Assembly: GCA_964036155.1 (NCBI GenBank)
Contig: OZ038422.1
Location: 73,989,201 to 74,053,200 of the forward strand
Direction: 5' to 3'
Source of the DNA: Diploscapter coronatus
Lineage: Eukaryota > Nematoda > Chromadorea > Rhabditida > Rhabditidae
DNA length: 64,000 bases
Below the pieces are notes generated by a model, which saw nothing but the letters and a program-made list of their open reading frames with translations, did no database searches and had not been told where the DNA came from. Of this stretch, positions 25,901 through 37,900 are shown piece after piece; position 1 is the first letter of the stretch, and each line of letters starts with the position of its first letter. The position numbers were made by a program, and so were the translations under genes.

Positions 25901-28900
25901 GACGTCTTTTTCGGAAAAAAAAACCCGAACAACGCACAAATTGAATTCTTCTGGTTAAACTCCAGAAAAGCTTTGAGCAAATATTGAACGAACTTTTGAG
26001 CAATAAAATGGTACCAAATATACAGGAAAATCTTTAAATCAAGCAAAAACTCAGCTAACTTTCTGATTTTTTACTCTTAATTTTGAGACCACCTCCGTTC
26101 AAATTCTAAATCCAATCCCTAAAGAGATTTACGCCAGCAGCGATCGGCGGATTTAAATACCCTATAAAAAGCTAGCCTCTCGATATTTAGCCCCTGATTA
26201 GGGCCGATTTCAAGGAAGTGGAATTAAAGAAAAGCGCTCCTATCCTTTGAAAAAAAGCGTGTAGAGACGCAGAGTCACCCCACCTTCTGCAAGTGTATTT
26301 TCCAGCTCAATGAGCTATAAAATGTTCGCGTTCATGGTACAGGAATTTTTTCGGGCATAACGTTGCTTGGTGCCCTAGCCCGATCTAATAGAATCTAGGC
26401 TCCAAATCTGGCAGAACAAACTTGGAATCAAATTTTTTCCGACCCTACAATTTTGCACTTTGATTCAATTTGTCGGCTATCAATATAAGCTAATAAATCC
26501 CGCATTCAAAGAAAGAGCAAACTCTAAAATTCTCTGAGGCTATCATAATTTACCATATTCTCTTTGCAAAGGGGCGGAAAATTGGATTTTGTGACTCTGG
26601 AGCTTTGACCGAAAAGCCATTCAAAACGATCGTCCACTACGAACCGTCCGTTATTATGCACCACCCTACGAGGTCCTATTTTTAAATTTTTGAAGGAGTA
26701 GACGTGATTTTTAGGGGTGACCTTGATTTTTGGAGGGGTAGAATTGGTTTTTGAGACGTCATATTTATTTCGAGGTGGCAAATTTTTTATCACAATTATG
26801 AATCCGGTACCAGATTTCACCATTTTTGAGCCACTTGTCAACAATTTCTCTGAAAAGACTGTAGTTCTTGCATAATTAAGGGAAGTTCGTTTGAATAGAT
26901 ACATTCTTTTGAAACGTTACACTCGACTCCCAATTAATTTTTCTAACCTAGCGCAATTATTTATTAGTCGAAGGTATATTTACTTGTGGAATTTCGGCTC
27001 CTAGTTCACATGGGTCTAATGATTTGTTTGTTATGCCCTGCTCTAGGTCTAAAAATCGACTAGTAAATGACGGGATGACGAGACCTATCTTTTCCAATAC
27101 TATTCGATTTAATTTTACCGTCTTCCTTATTCCTAACTATAGGTCTCGTCATTTACGAATTGCCGATCTAAAAGAAGAGTTTTCAAAAATTCGTGGACTT
27201 CTTCAAAAGTTTGAGCATCGAAAAGCAGCTGAAAATTCGGGAAAGAACGTCTCCAAGCTGACTAAAATATTCCATGGCATAGCCAAGACAAGAAATAATT
27301 GATCTTTCGAAGGCAGCAATGTTTAGTCTCTTCATGCCTTGCATGTTTCATGACAAAAGTGTCTAAGAGTCATTATAATTTATTATTATCAGTTTTTCTT
27401 TATAATATAATATTTCCAGGCTATCTAGCTTTCTCTAAAAAAAAATTCGCGAAAAATTCTCATTGAATGGAGGCTTTATCATTCCAACGTCTTGCATAAT
27501 TTATATCATTTTCTCAATTCGACGTTCCGGGACTGGAAAATTTGGCGTCCAAGCGGATTCTCCGGGATTTTATTTTTATAAAATCTGTGACGTAGCAGAA
27601 ATTGTACAAATTTTCCAGGGGAGTACCAATATAATAATTTGTATGTAGAAAAATGGGTGCATTTGCCGTTCAAATAAGAAAATTTTCAAATATCTCGAGC
27701 TAGATTACTCCTTTAGAGATGAAACGAACGAACGAACGCACACAAGCAATAAAGAGTTCACTCCGTAGGGGTTTTATTGCACTAACCTCTCATTTAGGTC
27801 ATCTTAAACCTAGCCCTTCTAAATGCATGCATTTTGGATTAATTTTCGAGAAGGTCCAAAAATGCCTTACTTGCTCTAGGAATAAGTCGCGATATTTTCA
27901 TGTTGTATGCCTTTATAGCAGGTGGAAACCACAGAGCGACTTTTATAGGCTTGAGAGGAGGGAAAAAAGGGAGAGAAAAAATTCATCACTCCTAACTCTG
28001 ACTTTTATGCAGCACGCTATCGTTACCTATAGCGCTATACCATTTACATCTACATTTATATTTCACATTTCCCCCTATAACCAATATAATAGGCTGAATA
28101 TCATCTGCTCTTTCTGTAAGAATATATTACATTTTCAAACTTTCCTACCTAAACCTAAATCTATAAAGACTTCCGACATATTCTGAAACTACTTTACGAA
28201 TTGATTTCTATTTCGACATAAGAGATTGACACCGAATCATTATGGCGAATTCTGTGAGGTGACTTCATTTATGTCTTAACGATTCAATATTCTGAAGAGC
28301 TGACCTCCAAAGCATTCCCGCTTCTAGGTCTAATTTTATGATATCTTATTAAAATTTGTCAGATTATCCTAAATGAAATGTCAAATTCCTTATTAAAAAT
28401 CCTATAATTTCTTAAAGGGTGACTCCAGAGAAATTTACGACCATTATGTCTAACTTTATGGTTTCATCTTTTTCAAAGCTATGATATTAGTGTCTATGAA
28501 ATATTAACTACCAAATACAAAAAAAATTCAAATCGTTTTTACGTGAATTTTGTGAATCCTTGATATATGCGTGAATTTTCGCGTAAACCAAGCGTGCACA
28601 TGCCACAAGAAATGTTATTTTCGCTAATTTCCGCTCATTTGGCCGTTTTTTCGCATCTTTTTGCTTTTCTGGAAAGCCACGCCACGACTCATCTGCATCA
28701 ACAGTTTCCTCACGAACGCGTCGAAGACGCCCCTAGACTTCGAGAATTTACCTAACCGGGAAAACAAAGTAGCTGAAAATTTCTACCCCTGAATTTGAAG
28801 GTCTACATTTTCCAGCTAATTTTTAGATATTAATTTTTATCTCTCAACTTTTAGTTCTATTTTTATCGCTAAATTTTTCATATCTGAAATTTTTAATATC

Positions 28901-31900
28901 AAAACTTTAGATTTAAGTTTTTAGCTCTGAATTTCTAACCTCTAAATTCCGAGATATTTGCCTATGATCATATTTTCTATCTACCTATTATCTAATATTC
29001 TATCAAGTATGCAGATTTTCTCTATACATCTCCAAACAAACGCCGCGAGCTTTATTTATGTTTGTTCGCGCTTTCTCTCCCTCTGCCAATTATGCAAATT
29101 TACAACGGGGATGGAAAGAAGAAGCATGGCAGAAATGGACGTCTTTTTTGAATTTTTTGCACTTCTTCTAACGCCAAAGTCGAGAAATCGCGGGAGATGT
29201 GTAGGAAAATATCTGCATTTTTAACGTCAGAATTGGGGTTTTATCGATTTTTGCCAAAATCTTTTGTCCGTGAAATATCTATTCTTGAATTCTAGAGTCA
29301 GTGTTTTTCACTTTCTTAAAATTGAAGGTGGAAGTTCAATTCTTGAATTCTGATATTCCAAGGTTAAACAAATTGCATTATTGAGTTTCATTTTTTCTCG
29401 CATGAATTTATCTTCCAACTTTCTTTCTGAGTATGAAATCGATACGTTTGATGCGGATCCTTGAAAGAGACTTTTGGGAAAGATATGGCGATGACCTCAA
29501 TGCGACTCTTTTCTGCCATTGTTTGCAATTCATCTCTATTCATTTTCGTTTCATCACCATCTTTTTTCGCATCTCCGCATTCCCATTTGCGCGTGAGCAC
29601 AAAGTATCGTACTTATCTATGCATCATTTTGGATTCTCTAGATACGTCTCAAATTTCTTCCTTTTTTTCTGTACCCAGACCTAGGGGGTGACGATTGTCA
29701 GAAAGTCATTGCGACCTACTCCCCCCAATAGTTTTTCTTAACGAATTTTCCTATATAACATGTAGTTAGTCAACATTTTCACCAGTGCGACCTGGTAACA
29801 TAACTATGATTTCGTTCTTGCGACCTATCCCCCCGTATGTTTTCTTCGCCCGACGAAAGTGCTCCCTGGGTCTGTCTGTATCTCATTTTTAAAATCTATT
29901 CATTCTGTTGGTAATTCGTAAAGTCTTGTGACTTGAAAGATAGTATTCAAAAATAAAAGAGATTGTTTTCCTATCATATTCTTACCCTAACTATTAGTTC
30001 TTCAAGTTGCGAGGTTGCAAGATTTCCGAATACTCCTATTTTTCACTTTTTAAACAATATTCCGATGGAAAAAATCAATTTTACACGAAGGTAGTGATGA
30101 TGTATGAGTAGTTTTTTTTACAAAAGACCGATCTATCCTCCAAAAATTTCTACTTAGTCATTCCCATTTGCTGCTTCAATGTTCGAACTCTGTATCAGGT
30201 TACGTGAGGCGAGCAGGAGAGATTTGTGAGACGACGTATCATAGGGAAGAGAGAGACTACAGAATGCGAGAAATGATCTTTTCTATCTTCTCCGAAATTC
30301 CCTCTCTGTATCCTTATTCTCCCTCGCCGAATATCCATAGTTTCATTTTTTCGGCTTCCTAGGATCGTCTACTGACAAAAAATGCTTCATTCCTATTGCA
30401 TAAGCCCCTGAAGCGCTATTGCTCAGTCAAGCATTCTTTCGCCTTCGATAATCTTATTGTTTGACCGTTTTTATCAACTATCTTGTCACTATAAGAGTCT
30501 ACTTTTCGGGAAATGCAACTTTGAATGAAAGATTTCCTATTCAACGTTCAGTTATTCTGAATTTTCAGAGAAATAGACTAAACCTCTTTTCTTTAATATT
30601 TCGTGTACACGTCAATTATTTGCATTCGAAAGGTACCGAAAAAGAAGAAGCCGTCGTCGTTAGATTCTCCAGATTCTGGACGACGATCGATGATTCGAGC
30701 GTCCAGAGAAGTGGCAATCCGGCCCACAGCGCAGCAATATCATCAATATCATTCCTTTGATATTGAAGAAGAAGGGTAAGAATGCAAAAATTTGATCTTA
30801 TGGAGGACCTTCAACTTATATATTAGATCTATGGGATTATCCAATAAGTTCTTAAAGTTTTCAAAAATTGCCACTCTCTAATTTTAATCTCATCTGCACT
30901 AGATCTAAGGGAAAATGGCATTGGATAACACCTATTCTAATATAATTTCTTTAATTTCAAGAACCAATTGAATGACTCAATTCTATGTCAAAATAATTCC
31001 TTTTATTTTTTCCAAAAATTCACCAAATCTTTGCCATTCAATTCATATCCATGACCTGCAAATCATGATCATTTCAAAGTCCAAACTCCGATCCAACTTC
31101 TTTGATTCCCAGAATCTTCCGAAAGACCGATTTTTCACGCACCAATCCTCAGACGCAGATATTTTTCTCCTATCTAAAGTCCCTTCTCGCCTAATTTGGA
31201 CAACATTCGAGCTGGAAATAAACTTGCCGGACTAGTCGGGCTTCCCCTAACTTGTCAATGGGTGAAAATTCGCTGGAATCAAACTGCCCTCCCTCTTAGA
31301 GGCAGAAAAATCTTCTCGTTTCCACTTTCCTCACACTATTTCCAGCTGAAACGAGAGAAATAGCATAGAAATGTGGGAAGGTAAAAGACACAGTGCGAAT
31401 TCGACATGACATGGCTAGCTCCGGAAAATTCATTTCTAGAGCTTTTTGATTCGTCAAGGAAAATGTGAGTGTCGGGAAAAAACGCGCGGCTGATTCGGAA
31501 AGATATTTGAAGCGTGAAAACTCCAGCCGAACTCCTCTAGAGGCTTAGGAAAATTGGAAAATACTAGGATAAATAAGGAGACGCAAAGAATCTAGAGTAA
31601 CTCAGAGAGATTAACTGAAAGAGGAGATATCAAACGAATTTCATTTACAATTCACTAACCCAAAAGTTTCTCGTTCAAGAGAGAATTTTTGCTGTTTGCT
31701 ACTTTTTTGAGATGCGAAAAATTTAAGTGGAAAACAATGGCAATGTCGGCTGTTTCGCATCATAGGTAAGGATTTGAAAATTTGAATTCCGACTTGGGAA
31801 AATCTCTCCTATCATATTATAGATACCTTTATCATAGAATCGAAATTCTAATTCTTTCTGAATTAGAATTCTCTAAATTTAAGCTTGAAGATTCCGAACT

Positions 31901-34900
31901 TTGTAGTTAGACTGTGAACTTACATACCAACAATTTCCTAATAACACCCGCTAATTCTTTTGTACTAGTCGTTCTTTCCCGTTTCGCTGCTACTACCGCC
32001 AGACACTGTTTCTGTTTGTACAAGCTCGGGGTAATTTCTGCCCCATCTAATTCTTTTCTTTCAGTTCAAACTTGAAAATTTCATTATTTTGAATAATTTT
32101 ATCAGCAACTTCTAAGTTATCCTTAAAATTTAATATCTTGAAAATATTCGCATTCCTCCAAGAAAATATTTCTGGATTTTCGGGATTAAAAATCTTCTTC
32201 GACAATTCGGATGATAAGGTCTTTTTAGCAAAATGACTAAAGAATTTTTCTACTGGCATTTTTCAAGCTTCTACCCCTCATCACCTCACTGTGAAGAGTA
32301 GTGGTGGCAGAGGCAATACAAACAAATTGTGCCAAAGAGTCGGACAAATTTTGTGGAAAGGCCAAAATCTCGCTCTTTTTCTCTCAAATTTCTCAAAATC
32401 CCTAAATCTCTGAATATCTCCTTTACCTAGACGCTTTTTTTTTTCTCTCATCCACCGTCATACACAGAGAATATTGTCCTATCCCATAGTGGCAGAAAAA
32501 TTTTTCGTTTCTACTTTCTTCACACTATTTCTACCTGGAAGAAAGAAATAGCAGAGATAGAATGGAGAGGGAAAAGATTTTTCTGCCGGTAAGAGATAGG
32601 AAACGATAAGGTCCTTGTTACATGCAAGATGAGATACTCCTTCACGGATTTCTCTCCTCAATTTTTGTTCTCTGAATTCTTTTGACCCTCATATTTCCGA
32701 ATGATATTTTCCTACAAATCTCTGAGGAAATGATTGCTCACAGTTAGATAGCTTCGTCAGAACCAAGAATATCGTTTTGAGTAGGCACGACTATCGATTT
32801 TGACAATCCTCTGACCTTCTTTAAAATTCTGGGCTTTAAAAATTAGTTGAATCATTTTCCTTATCATTATTTGACTATCAACCTATCAATGTACAAACTA
32901 CCTGTATCATCTTTGATAATCTTTAGGGGGGAAACAAAAAATTTTGCCAAAATGTTTGCAGAACTTATTAATCCGACTTCTACCGGTAGTAGGACAAAAA
33001 TTAGTCATTTCCAAGATTTCTTTCTCGAATTGATAGAATTTGATTTCGAATTTTACTGCTTCAGATTTATTCTTATGGCCAGGACGCGTTTTTCCTTATA
33101 ATAGAGTGGTTAGCGTCCACGCAAATTGCTTTTGCCTATTCACCGCAGCCTAAATCAACCATACTCAAATGCGCGTTAGGAAAGAGCAGAAAACCACTCG
33201 GTGAATACTGGGAACGAGAGTTCTCTGACTCGTTCCTGATGTGGTGTAAATGCAAGAATTGGAAAATTAGAACATCGGGGATGCTTTGAAAGAGACCATC
33301 AGCAAGAAAATGGGAACTTGATCTTCTAAAATGTTCAATTAAAAATTGGTGAACCCCATCCAACTTCAACTTCACTATGAACCTCAGCTCCAATTCAAAT
33401 TTCAAGTTTCAAGCTCACTTCACTTCGGACACCAACTTCAGATCTTCTTTATTCTATCATTTTGAGGTTGAGAATCCAAACTTTACTCACTCTCATAATA
33501 TTCTTACTTATGAACCTGTGTTCTGAGATTCACATGATTTCAAACTCTAAACTAAGAAAGTGAGCATCTCAGAAGGACCTTGCAAGAAGAGGGCCTAAGT
33601 CTCTATCACTGAAACTCTGATACGTGAGAAGGAACATTGAATCTTTTCGAAAGCAGAAGGGAAAAAAACTGAAATAGTTGTTCTAAACAACCCAATGCTG
33701 CAGTATCTCGTTTCAAACGGGACGAACAGCACTTTTACATCCATTCTCAAGGTCCAGGTCGCCGAAATGACTCGATAATCTCAGGCAGGCCTAGGCGCGC
33801 TTAAGCCAGATACTTTATGTGGACTTCATTTTCGAATAAATGTTTCACTAGATATTGTCTCGAACACCCCTAATCAATAACTCTCTTTATAGAAGAAAAT
33901 TATATGTAGACCCCATTCCTTAAAATTGTGTCGTTCTGGCTTAAAATCTGCATAGATCTGATCTCAGACCTCTTTTCCTCTTATTATTTAGTCCTTAAAT
34001 CTGATAGATGCAAAATTATGCACGGCTATCTTCATTGGTTATAAAGTGGGGAAATAGCAGGCGAAAAAGTAATAATGGCCTAAAAGCATCCTTTTTCTAC
34101 CCACTTTCGCCTTCCAGGTTTTAAGATTTGTCTATAAACCCCAATGATCATTTACATTCATGTCATGTTTAATTTTCGATCCTCTCTCTCCGAGACTGGC
34201 TTTCTTTATAACCTAGTTCAATAGACTTAAAACCCGGCAATGCGTCTAGAGGTTCCAAAATCTCACCCCGCTTCCGAGAGCTATCTGATTATTGACTGAA
34301 AGCTGGTGACCGTGGGAGCAATACTTTTGTCAGTTCCCAGATTTCACCCGATAAAATCAGTTCCACTCTATTTTCCCAACATTGATTGTTTATTCCCAGA
34401 TATCTAGAATAATAAAACCACCCTTAATCAAGTTCCATCAGGATCCTAGAACCAAATTGGTATCACATGTGCGATATCAGCCATGAAGTAAGCCCTTCTC
34501 ATTCAGTCAGAAACCTAGATTTTATTCAAGATGAAAAGACCAAGCCCACCTTCTTTTCATTTATTTTCAAACATTCCATCCTCATTAAAACGAACTTTCT
34601 TATTAGTTTTAGCTATGTCTACCCGGTATCAAATTTCATCTAATGAGCCCCTTCCACCTATTTTCGAAAGAAAATGAATGCATGTTCGCACTATTTCTCA
34701 TTTCGATGAATGCGCACGAAAAGGGGCTCTGAAAAATGAGGTTCAACACTGCAAAAGTTCTCACACATCTTATTATCGCCTCTCTTGGCTGCTCACATAC
34801 CAGCGAATATCTCATAATCCCCAATATACTCCTACAAAAACTAGAAGGAGAGATTCCACTTATTAATATCTGTCATATTTATTAGGCTGCCCTATCTATT

Positions 34901-37900
34901 GATTCCGCAAATAAAAACCGTGTGGGATATTTCAATTCGCTTTTTTCTGCCTCGCCCTCACTCGCCTTTATCACCTAGTTCCAATTGATAAATACGGCGA
35001 AGACAGATTATATTGCTCGCTCTATAATTCTGAATAACGACATACAGACACCTGAGGCATATACATATTAGAGCAAAAAGGGAGGCTGTAGCGCTGTCTA
35101 GCTTACTCCCTTCTATGCTCTCTAACGTCTAACACTCCCCCGGGCATTTATCTCCTTATCTCCATATATCTCCTCTATAGACGGGCAGGAGGCCTATCAT
35201 TTGCAATCAGGGAAGTTCACGCTTTTCCCATTTTTTTTGTTTCTAAAAATCTAGAATTCCAAAAATCTAAAAATATGGCGTGCGCAGGTATTAGCTATTC
35301 CGCACTGCACTGCAATGGACAGTAAGTAAAAATGAATTTTTCATTAATTACGGAGGTGCTCTGACTAAATCCCCAAGTTTAATTTGAGTAGAAGTTGAAT
35401 TTTTGAAGACGTAATTTTTTCTAAAATTTTCAAGTCTTCTCAAAGCAGAATTTTGCGCAGGTAAAAACTTCGCGCCCCGTCGCACTTTTCTGAATCCTAT
35501 ACCCGTACCAGTCCGACCCGAAATTACTCGAAAAAATTATTTTAAAAATAGGCCAGCTTTATACAGATCTTCTTATAGTTCATGCTAAAAGTGATATATG
35601 TATAATGTTTCTGAGAAAATATTACCATTTTAAATCACGAAAGTGCAAAAATGAGATTTTTAGTCGAAAATTTGCAATTTTTGAATGCCCGTACCTGCTG
35701 ATACGAGTACTAGCGCAAAATCCTGTTCTCAAAATGCTACATAGAAGTCGAATCGATAAAAATGCTCTTCTCTTATCGCATGCTTATGACTTTTAAAAAG
35801 ATAAGCGCTGCGGATTTGCAAAAGCACAAACGTTTTTGCGTTATGTCTTTGCTCTGCATTTCTGATTGACTCGTGCTGCGACTTCTGCTTCGAGTCTCGT
35901 CACAATTAGCGCCTCCGACAGACAGCGGGAGCAGGAAGAGGGGCGAAGAAGAGTTCGTTCGGGCTTGGGGCCCGTCCGTCGGCTGCTGTCAAAGCCAATC
36001 ACTCTCGTCTAGGTTTCCCCTCACATCCGAAGGCAGTGTGTTTCTTCTCGCGTTCTCGCCTCAAATTCAGCGCGCTCTTTTTCTAACACTTACTCGGTTT
36101 CCCATCACACCTAATTCTTCACACACCCCGCTGCCGCCGCCGCCGAGACTACCTTAGGAATTTTCGTCATTGCTACCCCCAGGCGCGCTCCAATGAAGTA
36201 ATCTTGGCTATCAAATGGCATTCTCGATCTCCCAAGCCGTCCTTACCCATCGAGAGTCCCTAAGCACATTCCCTATCCCCGGCCACCCAGATTGGGCAAT
36301 GACATTCAAAAATTACAGGGTAACTGGCAACATGATCAGCGGGTAAGTCTTCGAACGTATTTCTGCGTGAAAATTCAGCTGAGGCTCTCAAAGGGGAATT
36401 TTTCGACGAATATGATTTTCACTGCCTCTGAGAGCCCTGATGAGCTTGTTCACTATCGTTTTTGTGTTTGCCTTTAACCCCATGACGCCGATGTATTGGA
36501 GTGTTGTGACAACAATAGCTATCCGAACAACTATTTAACTCATCCTTACATCCCCAAGTAATCAATAGGGGTTTTAGCGAGCGCTTCGAACAATCGAGAG
36601 GGTGCATGAAATTCGAGCGCCTTTGAGGGAGCGAAAAAAATCACTCTAGTTTGCAGCTGCTAAGATCCTAAGTGACACATTGTAACACACCGCATGAAAG
36701 TAGATCACTTCCTGCCTGATGCTAAATGTGATCATACCACTAAAAGTTGATCAAAAGGTGATTTTAGGGCCGCGCAACAACACAAGAAGCGGCTCATCCC
36801 GCTCCGTAAGACCGATGCAATGAGTCATGCCGCCCGCCACAACGGCCGGACTCTCGATGATATTTGGAAAAATGGAGGAAATGACGTTTTTCAGGTATCG
36901 GCAAAATTTTCTGACAAACGAATTTCCCAGATAGCAGCGACTCGCGGATCTTAATGAAACTTTCCAAATAGAAGTTTTCAATGACGAGGATGACAAAGGT
37001 GAAGTCAAAAAGTGTCTAATCGCACTCTGGAACCTTGCTTCTTTTCACTCGTATTCTGTATGGGAAATGAGTCGTTTTTCTTGTGAAATCATGTAAACTA
37101 ATTTTGCAAATTCGCAAGTACAAGTGAAGAAGTTAGGAAAAAACCAGACTTTCAGACTTCTAGGTGCGATTAAGCACTTTTTGACGTGATAAAAATGATT
37201 AGCGTCATCGAAAACCCCTATTTGGGAAGTTTCGATGCGGGAACATTTCTTGTTGGAGTACCAGTTCAAAATACTTGATAGCAAAGTTCAAAAGCTCATC
37301 GATTCGCTTTCTCTCTTGTCTGTTATTTCAAAAAGCGCTAATTGTCAATCATCCGCGTCCGCCTCGCAATCGATCAACGTCAAACCTCAAGGCATAGCTG
37401 GAGAAAATGGTGCCAATTGGGAATTTTCAGCCGATTCCCCCAGGAGGGATCAACCCGGAGGGCGAGCCGATGTTTCTCCGACTCAACATCGGAGGCACCG
37501 GCTTCCTCATCCTCATAGACGCCATTCTACGGGCCGAATCCACAGGGTTCCTCGCGAAGTTCGTCCAACTGTCCCACGGCGCTAGGCTGAAGGTACTGAA
37601 GAGTGAAGAATGAAAAACGAGAGAAATCCATATTTCCATATTTCCAGGTGTGTGACGCCTACATCGCTAGCGACGACGCGTACTACTTCCAACGATCCCC
37701 GACTGCCTTCGAAGCGATATTCCAATACTACGCTACAGGAGTCGTCCATAGGCCTTCTGAAGTGGAAAATCTAGAAATCTAGACTTGCTGGACTTTTCGA
37801 AGGAATTGCCTAATTTAGGTGTGTCCAGCCTCCTTCCTGACCGAGCTCGATTTCTGGCGGATATCGCACCAGCACGTCGGCTCATGCTGTGCCGACATCG

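Larger units (their letters stand above)
22895..35869. other. 13-kb stretch upstream of exp-2, no gene seen
   Basis: Open frames in this stretch (for example 27719-28186 and 24165-24380) are short, AT-biased and carry no recognisable domain or matching splice partners. Repeats at 27063-27151, 29709-29834, 31301-31380 and 32491-32587 are listed separately. The stretch may carry distal exp-2 or internal ttn-1 regulatory DNA. Confidence 0.45.

Noticed and set aside
27719..28186. 155-codon plus-strand frame in the giant intron
   Set aside because: No domain, no plausible splice partners, and low-complexity AT-biased composition.
35873..36157. 94-codon plus-strand frame just upstream of exp-2
   Set aside because: Pro/Ser-rich translation of a GC/pyrimidine-rich leader. 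It is not in frame with the exp-2 AUG through any good splice site, so it is treated as promoter/5' UTR.
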